Source of the DNA: an uncultured Sutterella sp.
Lineage (GTDB): Bacteria; Pseudomonadota; Gammaproteobacteria; Burkholderiales; Burkholderiaceae_F
Direction: 5' to 3'
NCBI GenBank assembly: GCA_905192805.1
Contig: CAJJMF010000060.1
Coordinates: forward strand, 1-12,661
Length of the DNA: 12,661 bases
Shown here: piece by piece, positions 6,412 through 11,576 of the stretch
Layout: each line of letters starts with the position of its first letter
Position numbering within the stretch: the stretch's first letter is position 1
Position numbers and translations under genes: made by a program
Notes under the pieces: model-generated
The model's database searches: none
The model's input: only the letters and a program-made list of their open reading frames with translations
What the model was told of the DNA's origin: nothing

Positions 6412-6592
6412 AAACCTGCGACGGATCGCATACGGGCTCCAAAGTTCCTAGAACCAATGCTAAACCTATTAGGTTGGTGTACTCGTGCGCCGATAGAGTG
6501 TTGAACACGCGTTGTCCAACCCGTTCCGCGCCGGAGCCGACCGCCCTGAACTTACGGTTCAGGTAACGTAGCCCCGCACCGTTGCAGGCCTT
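6412..6592 (+). ncRNA. ssrS: 6S RNA
   Basis: Non-coding RNA of about 180 nt that mimics an open promoter and binds sigma-70 RNA polymerase in stationary phase. Evidence is structural. The ends form a 10-bp closing stem, CCTGCGACGG (6415-6424) with CCGTTGCAGG (6579-6588), including one G-U pair. An inner stem, GGCTCC (6435-6440) with GGAGCC (6533-6538), comes next. The 3' side hairpin CCTGAAC/GTTCAGG (6545-6551 with 6557-6563) is followed by TAACGTAGCC, close to the E. coli 6S hairpin and its GGTTACAGCC. Between the inner stems lies the large unpaired centre expected for the template bubble. The gene lies downstream of zapA, its usual place, with a fitting promoter and a terminator behind it. 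In E. coli the next gene is ygfA; here it is an EVE-domain gene. Ends are accurate to a few bases only. Confidence 0.92.
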
Positions 6593-6597
6593 ATTCC

Positions 6598-6640
6598 GGG
6601 CAACCTGTCTTACTTAAGATTGGTTGCCCATTTTATTTTG
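6598..6640 (+). terminator. Terminator between 6S RNA and the EVE gene
   Basis: GGGCAACC (6598-6605) pairs perfectly with GGTTGCCC (6622-6629) around a 16-nt loop that can itself form CTT/AAG (6609-6611 with 6616-6618). ATTTTATTTT follows at once. It should end or trim the 6S precursor. It stands only 27 bp before the EVE start codon, so some read-through may feed that gene. Confidence 0.75.
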
Positions 6641-6666
6641 TACGACCGTTTTATCAGGAAGCTCCC

Positions 6667-7167
6667 ATGAAAAACAAGACGTTGGTCGAGGATCTCATCG
6701 CAGGCGCTAAGCGCTTCTGGCTGATGAAAAGTGAACCCGGTGAATGCTCCATTGACGACGTACTCGCTGCGCCCAAGCAAACCACCGATTGGTTCGGCAT
6801 TCGTAACTATCAAGCGCGCAATTTCATGCGTGATGACATGAGTATCGGGGACGCCGTCCTCTTTTATCACTCCAGCTGTGCTGAACCCGGTATTGTGGGA
6901 CTCGCTCGCATCGCTTCGGGCACCTACCCTGACGCTTGCCAATTTGATCCTCAAAGTGAATACTACGACGCAAAAAGTACACCCGAGTCCCCCCGGTGGC
7001 TCAGCATTGATGTTCAAGCACTTGTCAAGTGCCCAGTTATCCCTATTGCGGTGTTGCGCCAAGCGCCTGAACTCGCTAACATGCGAATTCTCCAAAAAGG
7101 CAATCGTCTCTCGATTACACCCGTCACGCTGGAAGAATTCCAGTTTATTACGCAGCAATGGATGTAG
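6667..7167 (+). CDS. EVE domain-containing protein
   Basis: A small cytoplasmic protein of 166 residues, nearly all EVE domain. This PUA-like fold in other members binds modified bases such as 5-methylcytosine in DNA or acts in RNA metabolism (thymocyte nuclear protein 1 group). Family motifs are FWLMKSEPGECSIDDV (18-33), WFGIRNYQARNFMRD, the GDAVLFYHSS strand, PGIVGLARI, a YYDAKSTPESPRW block (about 99-111), and the C-terminal RLSITPVTLEEFQFI. Relatives usually start almost directly at the WLMKSEP motif, so this one has about 15 extra N-terminal residues. The start is supported by AGGAAG (6656-6661), five bases before the ATG, and no other start fits. It sits just behind the 6S terminator and 45 bp before the TSUP gene. 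The ligand in bacteria of this group is unknown. Confidence 0.93.
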   Translation: MKNKTLVEDLIAGAKRFWLMKSEPGECSIDDVLAAPKQTTDWFGIRNYQARNFMRDDMSIGDAVLFYHSSCAEPGIVGLARIASGTYPDACQFDPQSEYYDAKSTPESPRWLSIDVQALVKCPVIPIAVLRQAPELANMRILQKGNRLSITPVTLEEFQFITQQWM

Positions 7168-7212
7168 TCCTAACGAGCCCTCATTACCCCCATTTACGTT
7201 AACGACAACATC

Positions 7213-8031
7213 ATGGATTTAACACTCATACTTGAGCTGGCCCTTCTCGGGGTTGGCACAGGGTTTTTAGCGGGCCTCCTCGGGATCGGGGGCGGCATGG
7301 TTCTCACGCCCTTTTTTACGCTCCTTTTGAGCCAAACGGGCCATATTCCGCCTGAACATGTGGTGCACGTGGCCATTGCTACCTCAATGAGCACCATCAT
7401 GTTTACGTCCCTTTCGAGCATCACGGCCCATGCCCGTCATGGAGCTGTGCTCTGGAAAGTCGCCTTCTCCATTGCCCCGGGCATTTTGATCGGTGGCGTC
7501 TTAGGGGCACAAATCACCGGGATGCTCTCCACGTTCTGGGTGGCGACCATTTTTGCGTGCTTTGTGGGCTATTCAGCCACCAAGATGTTTATGGCCAAAA
7601 AGCAAACAGCAGGCGGTCACCTTCCTGGCGTTCCTGGGCTCGTGGGGGCTGGGACCATCATTGGGGTGATTTCGGCCTTGGTGGGCGCAGGGGGTGGTTT
7701 TATCAGCGTCCCCTTCCTCACGTATTGCAATGTGAAAATTCACAATGCGATCGGTACCTCGGCTTCGCTTGGGTTCCCCATCGCTGTGGCCGGTACGATT
7801 GGCTACGTGATTAGTGGGTGGAACACGCCTGGGCTCCCGGGATGGCCAGAGATGCTCGGATTTGTGCATCTTCCTGGGCTGTTCTGTGTAGCGGCCACAA
7901 GTGTTCTGAGTGCACCGTTTGGAGCCGCGGTGGCACACCGCACCGACACCAAACGCCTCAAGCGAGTCTTTGCTTGTCTTCTCTTTACGTTGGCAGGGTA
8001 CATGGCCTACAAAGCCATCACCTCGTTATAG
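7213..8031 (+). CDS. TauE/SafE (TSUP) family membrane permease
   Basis: Inner-membrane protein of the sulfite exporter TauE/SafE family (YfcA-like), 272 residues and about eight membrane segments, the normal length. The internal duplication typical of the family is visible. GVGTGFLAGLLGIGGG (13-28) begins the first half with the P33 of LTPFF after it, and GAGTIIGVISALVGAGGG (145-162) with SVPFL begins the second. Members move sulfite, sulfoacetate or other small anions, or remain uncharacterised; nothing here fixes the substrate. The gap of 45 bp to the EVE gene has no terminator, so the two may be cotranscribed. No Shine-Dalgarno precedes the ATG. The EVE-TSUP-lgt neighbourhood is recalled from Burkholderiales. 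A strong terminator follows about 95 bp downstream. Confidence 0.92.
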   Translation: MDLTLILELALLGVGTGFLAGLLGIGGGMVLTPFFTLLLSQTGHIPPEHVVHVAIATSMSTIMFTSLSSITAHARHGAVLWKVAFSIAPGILIGGVLGAQITGMLSTFWVATIFACFVGYSATKMFMAKKQTAGGHLPGVPGLVGAGTIIGVISALVGAGGGFISVPFLTYCNVKIHNAIGTSASLGFPIAVAGTIGYVISGWNTPGLPGWPEMLGFVHLPGLFCVAATSVLSAPFGAAVAHRTDTKRLKRVFACLLFTLAGYMAYKAITSL

Positions 8032-8123
8032 TCGACAATTTCACAACAAAATACGACCGATTTTAGGCAATTAGGCAAACTCCCTAAGCCCAGTCGAGCT
8101 AAACCAACGAAGTGTTTCATAGT

Positions 8124-8154
8124 TCGCCCAGCGACCCCGCTGGGCGATTTTTTT
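8124..8154 (+). terminator. Intrinsic terminator after the TSUP gene
   Basis: TCGCCCAGCG (8124-8133) pairs perfectly with CGCTGGGCGA (8138-8147) around ACCC and is followed by seven T (8148-8154). It ends the EVE-TSUP unit and separates it from the binding-protein gene. Confidence 0.93.
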
Positions 8155-8223
8155 GACGTATAGTGTGTCTCATCGGTTCTCACAAAACCCCCTGTTGGGA
8201 ATCGATCCACTACGAATAACCCC

Positions 8224-8248
8224 ACCACTGAGCAGCGTGCTGAGTGGT
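8224..8248. repeat. Imperfect palindrome before the binding-protein gene
   Basis: ACCACTGAGCA (8224-8234) is mirrored by TGCTGAGTGGT (8238-8248) with one mismatch and a GCG centre, 10 of 11 pairs. It ends 28 bp before the ATG of the amino-acid binding protein. It could be an operator for a dimeric regulator or a leader hairpin of that mRNA. No T run follows, so it is not a terminator. Confidence 0.5.
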
Positions 8249-8276
8249 CACTAGACAAACTTAGAGAGATTGAATC

Positions 8277-9032
8277 ATGTTTAAGAAACTTGCTCTTGCC
8301 GCTTTGTGCGCTTCGGCCTTATTCACCACAACCAGCGCGATGGCCAAAGACCTGAAGGTCGCTGTGAACGCCACGTTCCCCCCGTTTGAGTTCGTGAATG
8401 CCCAAACCAAAGAATTAACGGGTTTTGAAATGGAGTTAGTGAAAGCGATGGCCAAAAAAGCAGGTCATACCGTCACCTTCCAGAACATGGGTTTTGACGG
8501 CATTATTCCGGCAATTTTGTCCGGTTCGGTGGATGTGGGTGCTTCGGGCTTTTCAATCACGGACGAACGTAAGAAGAAGGTCCTCTTCGTGGATCCCTTC
8601 TACGAATCGGGGCTCACCATCTTAGTGAGCAAGAAAAGCGCGGGTTCCATCAAAGGCTTTGCTGACTTAAAGGGTAAGAAAGTCGCTGTGCAGATCGGGA
8701 CGACCGCTGCCACCAAGGCCAAAGAAATTCCGGATGCCAAAATTACGACCTTTAACCATGCGGGCGAAGCCATTCTTGAGTTAGCCAACGGCGGGGTTGA
8801 TGCCATCATAAACGATAAACCGGTGACGGACTACATCCTCACGCAGCAACCCAAAGTGGCTAAGGAAACAGTGCATTTGCCGGAACTCTTGACGGCTGAC
8901 CCCATGGGGATGGCGGTATCGAAAGATAACGCCGCACTGCAACAGGAATTGAATAAAGCCCTGGCCGACTTGAAAAAAGATGGTACCTACGATCAGCTCT
9001 ACAAGAAGTGGTTCGGTGCACACGCTCACTAA
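8277..9032 (+). CDS. Amino-acid ABC transporter substrate-binding protein
   Basis: Periplasmic binding protein of the SBP family 3 (GlnH/HisJ/ArtJ type), 251 residues, usual length. A Sec signal peptide covers 1-23 (KK at 3-4, cleavage after AMA). The family motif GFEMELVKAMAKKAG lies at 49-63. R98 in SITDER and D180 in AIINDKP correspond to the residues that bind the carboxylate and amino group of an alpha-amino acid, so an amino acid ligand is likely. GFDGIIPAILSGSVD (72-86) is typical of the family. Which amino acid is bound (Gln, basic or other) cannot be told. It stands alone: a terminator precedes it, and lgt faces it on the other strand, so the permease and ATPase must be encoded elsewhere. 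AGAGAG about ten bases before the ATG is a modest ribosome binding site. ABC receptors of this kind are often strongly expressed and separately regulated. Confidence 0.94.
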   Translation: MFKKLALAALCASALFTTTSAMAKDLKVAVNATFPPFEFVNAQTKELTGFEMELVKAMAKKAGHTVTFQNMGFDGIIPAILSGSVDVGASGFSITDERKKKVLFVDPFYESGLTILVSKKSAGSIKGFADLKGKKVAVQIGTTAATKAKEIPDAKITTFNHAGEAILELANGGVDAIINDKPVTDYILTQQPKVAKETVHLPELLTADPMGMAVSKDNAALQQELNKALADLKKDGTYDQLYKKWFGAHAH

Positions 9033-9066
9033 TCACGTTCACGTAGGCTAATCCCTGATCCTAAAG

Positions 9067-9092
9067 AGAACCCGCGTATAAACGCGGGTTCT
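9067..9092. terminator. Hairpin between the binding-protein gene and lgt
   Basis: A perfect 11-bp inverted repeat, AGAACCCGCGT (9067-9077) and ACGCGGGTTCT (9082-9092) with loop ATAA, lies between two convergent genes. The flanking T runs are short on both strands, so it is probably a bidirectional terminator of moderate strength. Confidence 0.65.
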
Positions 9093-9096
9093 TGCA

Positions 9097-9894
9097 TTAG
9101 ATACTGGGTGAGGATTTCGCTGGGCGGAAAAAGAGATAGAGCCCCAAGACAATCAATGGAATCGTTAACCATTGTCCACGTGAGAGGCCGAGCGCTTGGA
9201 GTCCAAGGAATGCGTCGGGTTCGCGGAAAAATTCCACCGTAAAGCGTGCCAAGCCGTAGCCTAAACAGAACGATCCTGCCACCTTGCCGGGTTTTTGCGG
9301 ATGACGCGAAACCCACCAAACCCAGACAAATAACGCCAACCCTTCGAGCGAGGCCTCATAGAGCTGTGAGGGATGGCGTGGCACCCCGCCATCTTGGGCC
9401 TGTGGGAAAATCATCGCCCACGGTAAACTCGGATCTGCCGGGCGTCCCCACAGCTCACCGTTAATAAAATTCCCAATGCGACCAAAAAAGAGCCCCAGCG
9501 GAACTAAAGGGGCCACAAAGTCAGCAATGGTCCAAAACGTAATCCCTTTGACTTTGGAATACGCGAACATCGCCACAATCACCCCTAAGAGACCACCATG
9601 GGCGCTCATTCCCCCATGCCAGAGTGCAAAAATCTCCAGCGGGTGAGCTAAGTAGTAACTGGGCTGATAAAACAAACAGTACCCAATACGTCCCCCGAGA
9701 ATGACACCGAATACCCCATAAAAGAGGAGATTTTCCAAATCCTCCTGGGTGATCCCTCGCCAAGCGTCTTTCGCGCGCACTCGCCCTAAGAGCATAAACG
9801 CCAAGAACCCCACCAAATACATTAAGCCGTACCAACGGACGGCAATGGGTCCCAGAGAAATCGCCACGGGGTCAAACTGTGGATGAATAAACAT
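9097..9894 (-). CDS. lgt: Prolipoprotein diacylglyceryl transferase
   Basis: Essential inner-membrane enzyme that moves a diacylglyceryl group from phosphatidylglycerol to the lipobox cysteine of prolipoproteins, the first step of lipoprotein maturation (BamE here would be a client). 265 residues with about seven membrane segments. Signature regions are [14 protein letters not shown] near the N-terminus (3-16), [10 protein letters not shown] (21-30), [14 protein letters not shown] (91-104) with the catalytic-type H93, and the Lgt signature [13 protein letters not shown] (138-150) with R139. RHPSQLYEA and [11 protein letters not shown] follow. The start at 9894 is preferred: the protein then begins MFIHPQFD as Lgt homologues do, and GAGG lies four bases upstream. 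The frame is open to 9930 with three more Met codons but without family match. It converges with the amino-acid binding protein gene and is divergent to thiM. Confidence 0.96.
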   Translation of the reverse strand: MFIHPQFDPVAISLGPIAVRWYGLMYLVGFLAFMLLGRVRAKDAWRGITQEDLENLLFYGVFGVILGGRIGYCLFYQPSYYLAHPLEIFALWHGGMSAHGGLLGVIVAMFAYSKVKGITFWTIADFVAPLVPLGLFFGRIGNFINGELWGRPADPSLPWAMIFPQAQDGGVPRHPSQLYEASLEGLALFVWVWWVSRHPQKPGKVAGSFCLGYGLARFTVEFFREPDAFLGLQALGLSRGQWLTIPLIVLGLYLFFRPAKSSPSI

Positions 9895-9925
9895 AAGGCC
9901 TCTTTTGTCAATTTTTGCTAGCATC

Positions 9926-9954
9926 ATCATGCCATGAGACAGAGTATCATGCCA
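9926..9954. repeat. Two direct repeats in the lgt-thiM region
   Basis: ATCATGCCA occurs at 9926-9934 and 9946-9954, exactly 20 bp apart (about two helical turns). Both copies are followed by related AGACAGAG/CAGAG words. The phasing would suit a regulator binding one face of the DNA upstream of lgt, but chance is possible. Confidence 0.35.
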
Positions 9955-9962
9955 CAGAGAGC

Positions 9963-10002
9963 CTCACACGACGCGTGAAAATTTAGTAACCTCTGGTGTG
10001 AG
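9963..10002. repeat. Inverted repeat in the lgt-thiM region
   Basis: CTCACAC (9963-9969) and GTGTGAG (9996-10002) form 7-base arms about 26 bp apart. The first arm also overlaps a CACG/CGTG micro-repeat (9967-9970 and 9974-9977). The role is unknown; it might be a split operator. Confidence 0.3.
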
Positions 10003-10017
10003 ACCTCAAGTCTAATG

Positions 10018-10046
10018 TTCTCAACGTACTCTTGAATCATTAACAT
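10018..10046 (+). promoter_or_regulatory. Weak thiM promoter candidate
   Basis: TTCTCA (10018-10023) and TAACAT (10041-10046) match the sigma-70 boxes at 4 of 6 positions each with a 17-bp spacer. The predicted start of transcription, about 10053, falls at the foot of the leader hairpin. Confidence 0.25.
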
Positions 10047-10050
10047 AGGA

Positions 10051-10091
10051 CCGACGCTCTGGTCGCGTGCCCGTCACGCCCTAGAGGTCGG
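10051..10091 (+). promoter_or_regulatory. Long leader hairpin before thiM
   Basis: Nested pairing makes one 41-nt stem-loop: CCGAC (10051-10055) with GTCGG (10087-10091), CTCT (10057-10060) with AGAG (10083-10086), GG (10061-10062) with CC (10080-10081), and GCGTG (10065-10069) with CACGC (10075-10079). That is 16 pairs with small bulges and a CCCGT loop. Its 3' arm contains GAGG and the first two bases of the GGGA that serves as thiM ribosome binding site, ten bases before the ATG. The fold could therefore limit thiM translation. No TPP riboswitch core is recognisable in this leader. Confidence 0.5.
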
Positions 10092-10101
10092 GATCGACAA
10101 C

Positions 10102-10911
10102 ATGACTGCCTCTATCCTTTCACTGCATACCGTAGCCCAACATTTAAAAACATTCCGTGAAAAACGCCCTCTCGTGCATTGCATGACCAATGACGTCGTA
10201 CAAGAAATCACTGCTAATGTCCTGTTGGCTGCCGGAGCGTCCCCGTTGATGACGCTCACGCCAGAGGAGGTAGCAGAATTTGCTCAGATTGCCGATGCAT
10301 TGCTCATCAATTTAGGCTCGCCCAAAAAAGACACGATCGAGGCGATGGTTAAGGCAGCTAAAGCGGCCACCCAAGCGGGGACGCCGTGGGTTTTGGACCC
10401 CGTGGCTGCAGGCACGGTACCGTGGCGCGTCACTATCACCAATGAACTCTTGGCCTTGCATCCCGACGTTATTCGTTGTAACGCCAGCGAACTCTTGGCC
10501 GTAGCCGGCAAAGGAGCGGGTGGTAAAGGGGTCGATAGTATGGACACCACGGAAGCCGCCTTACAAACCGCCGAAGACTTCGCCAAGAGTGAAGGCATTA
10601 TTATCTGTATGACGGGAGAAACCGACTACATCACGGATGGCTTCACCACTCACGCCTGTGTGGGGGGAACAGACTTAGTCACCAAGGTCGTCGGCACGGG
10701 ATGTGCGCTCTCGGCGTTGGTCGCCGCGTACGCCTCGCTCGGCGTGAATGTGGAAACCGTGGCCACTGCCTGTATGTTAGCCAAAGAAGCCAATGCTTGG
10801 GCCAGTCATCATACGGCAACCCCCATGCTCTTTAAGCAACTCTACATCGATCGTCTGTATAGTCAACGCCATGAATCGTTGACGATTGGAGATATCACCA
10901 GTGCCAATTAA
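10102..10911 (+). CDS. thiM: Hydroxyethylthiazole kinase
   Basis: Cytoplasmic salvage enzyme of thiamine synthesis that phosphorylates 4-methyl-5-(2-hydroxyethyl)thiazole with ATP. 269 residues, normal length, ribokinase-like fold. Family motifs are PLVHCMTNDVVQEITANVLL (23-42; the usual HNITN reads HCMTN here), GASPLM (45-50), VLDPVAAG (97-104), RCNASE (125-130), GKGVDS (141-146), TGETDYI (171-177) and the catalytic loop VVGTGCALSA (197-206), with the conserved Cys201 next to the base-type position. GGGA (10090-10093) is eight bases before the ATG. It overlaps thiE by 11 bp, so translation is likely coupled. With no thiC, thiG or thiD in view, the pair indicates thiazole salvage in this window; whether de novo genes exist elsewhere is unknown. 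Confidence 0.96.
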   Translation: MTASILSLHTVAQHLKTFREKRPLVHCMTNDVVQEITANVLLAAGASPLMTLTPEEVAEFAQIADALLINLGSPKKDTIEAMVKAAKAATQAGTPWVLDPVAAGTVPWRVTITNELLALHPDVIRCNASELLAVAGKGAGGKGVDSMDTTEAALQTAEDFAKSEGIIICMTGETDYITDGFTTHACVGGTDLVTKVVGTGCALSALVAAYASLGVNVETVATACMLAKEANAWASHHTATPMLFKQLYIDRLYSQRHESLTIGDITSAN

Positions 10912-11542
10912 CCGTCCCCTTGCCCAACAACTCAAAGCCTACCTCGTCCTCGATCCGCAACTCTGTGGCGAATACGGGATGCTCAATACCGCTATCGATG
11001 CGGCACGCGCAGGGGTGAGCATGGTGCAGTTGCGTGCTCCCCAATGGAAAAAACGCGCCTTAGCGGAATGCGCCCGTGAGCTCTTGCGCGTCCTGTCCCC
11101 CATGGGGGTGCCATTGATCATCAATGATCATGTCGATGTTGCGGTCGCGGTACGTGCTCAAGGGGTACATGTTGGGCAAAGTGACTTAAGTCCTGAGGAT
11201 ACACGCGCCCTCTTGTTACCTGGACAAATTCTTGGGCTCTCCGTGAGTTCTCTTGCGGAGTGCCCCCAAGACAACCGTCTCGTGGACTACATTGGAGTGG
11301 GACCGGTGTGGGCTACCCAAACCAAACCCGATGCGGCGCCAGCCTTAGGGCTCGATGGGCTCAAAGCCGTCGTGTTGCGTTCACCTTGCCCGAGTGTGGC
11401 CATTGGAAGCATTCAGGCAAAAAACCTCACCCAAGTCAAGCAAACCGGTGTCAACGGTTTCGCGGTTGTGTCAGCGATTTGTGGCCAACCCTCCCCGTAC
11501 GAAGCCGCCCGAGCGTTAGTACAACAGTGGGACGCCGCCTAA
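10901..11542 (+). CDS. thiE: Thiamine-phosphate synthase
   Basis: Cytoplasmic TIM-barrel enzyme joining HMP-pyrophosphate and thiazole phosphate to thiamine monophosphate. 213 residues. Motifs are VQLR (42-45), INDHVDVAV (74-82, with N75-D76 for substrate and Mg), GVHVGQSDL (88-96, D95), LGLSVSS (111-117), GVGPVWATQTK (132-142, T139, T141, K142) and VAIGSI (166-171). Two sites differ from the usual pattern. The Lys of the R-x-K motif after VQLR, which contacts pyrophosphate, is Pro47, and the IGGI loop reads IGSI. The start is GTG at 10901, chosen because GGAG (10888-10891) lies nine bases upstream and the 11-bp overlap with thiM favours coupling. TTG at 10886 is in frame but would lie too close to its own signal. 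Identity is firm; catalytic efficiency is less so given the changes. Confidence 0.92.
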   Translation: MPINRPLAQQLKAYLVLDPQLCGEYGMLNTAIDAARAGVSMVQLRAPQWKKRALAECARELLRVLSPMGVPLIINDHVDVAVAVRAQGVHVGQSDLSPEDTRALLLPGQILGLSVSSLAECPQDNRLVDYIGVGPVWATQTKPDAAPALGLDGLKAVVLRSPCPSVAIGSIQAKNLTQVKQTGVNGFAVVSAICGQPSPYEAARALVQQWDAA

Positions 11543-11576
11543 TGGGTGACGTGTTATCCCAAAGGATTCTCGTGTC

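Noticed and set aside
6610..7158. Minus-strand open frame opposite the EVE gene
   Set aside because: It mirrors a well-recognised coding frame, includes the 3' arm of the 6S terminator and resembles no family.
8007..8258. Minus-strand 83-codon frame between the TSUP and binding-protein genes
   Set aside because: It crosses a clear intrinsic terminator and the palindrome, with no protein family character.
9895..9930. Lgt start at 9930 with MMM
   Set aside because: Homologues start at the MFIHPQFD position, and GAGG lies just before 9894.
9895..10101. TPP riboswitch before thiM
   Set aside because: I looked for the THI-box words (CUGAGA, ACCUGAU, GGAUAAUGCC-like) and found none in order; a covariance search would settle it.
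10886..10900. TTG start of ThiE at 10886
   Set aside because: GGAG lies within the first codons of that version; the GTG at 10901 has it at a normal nine-base distance.
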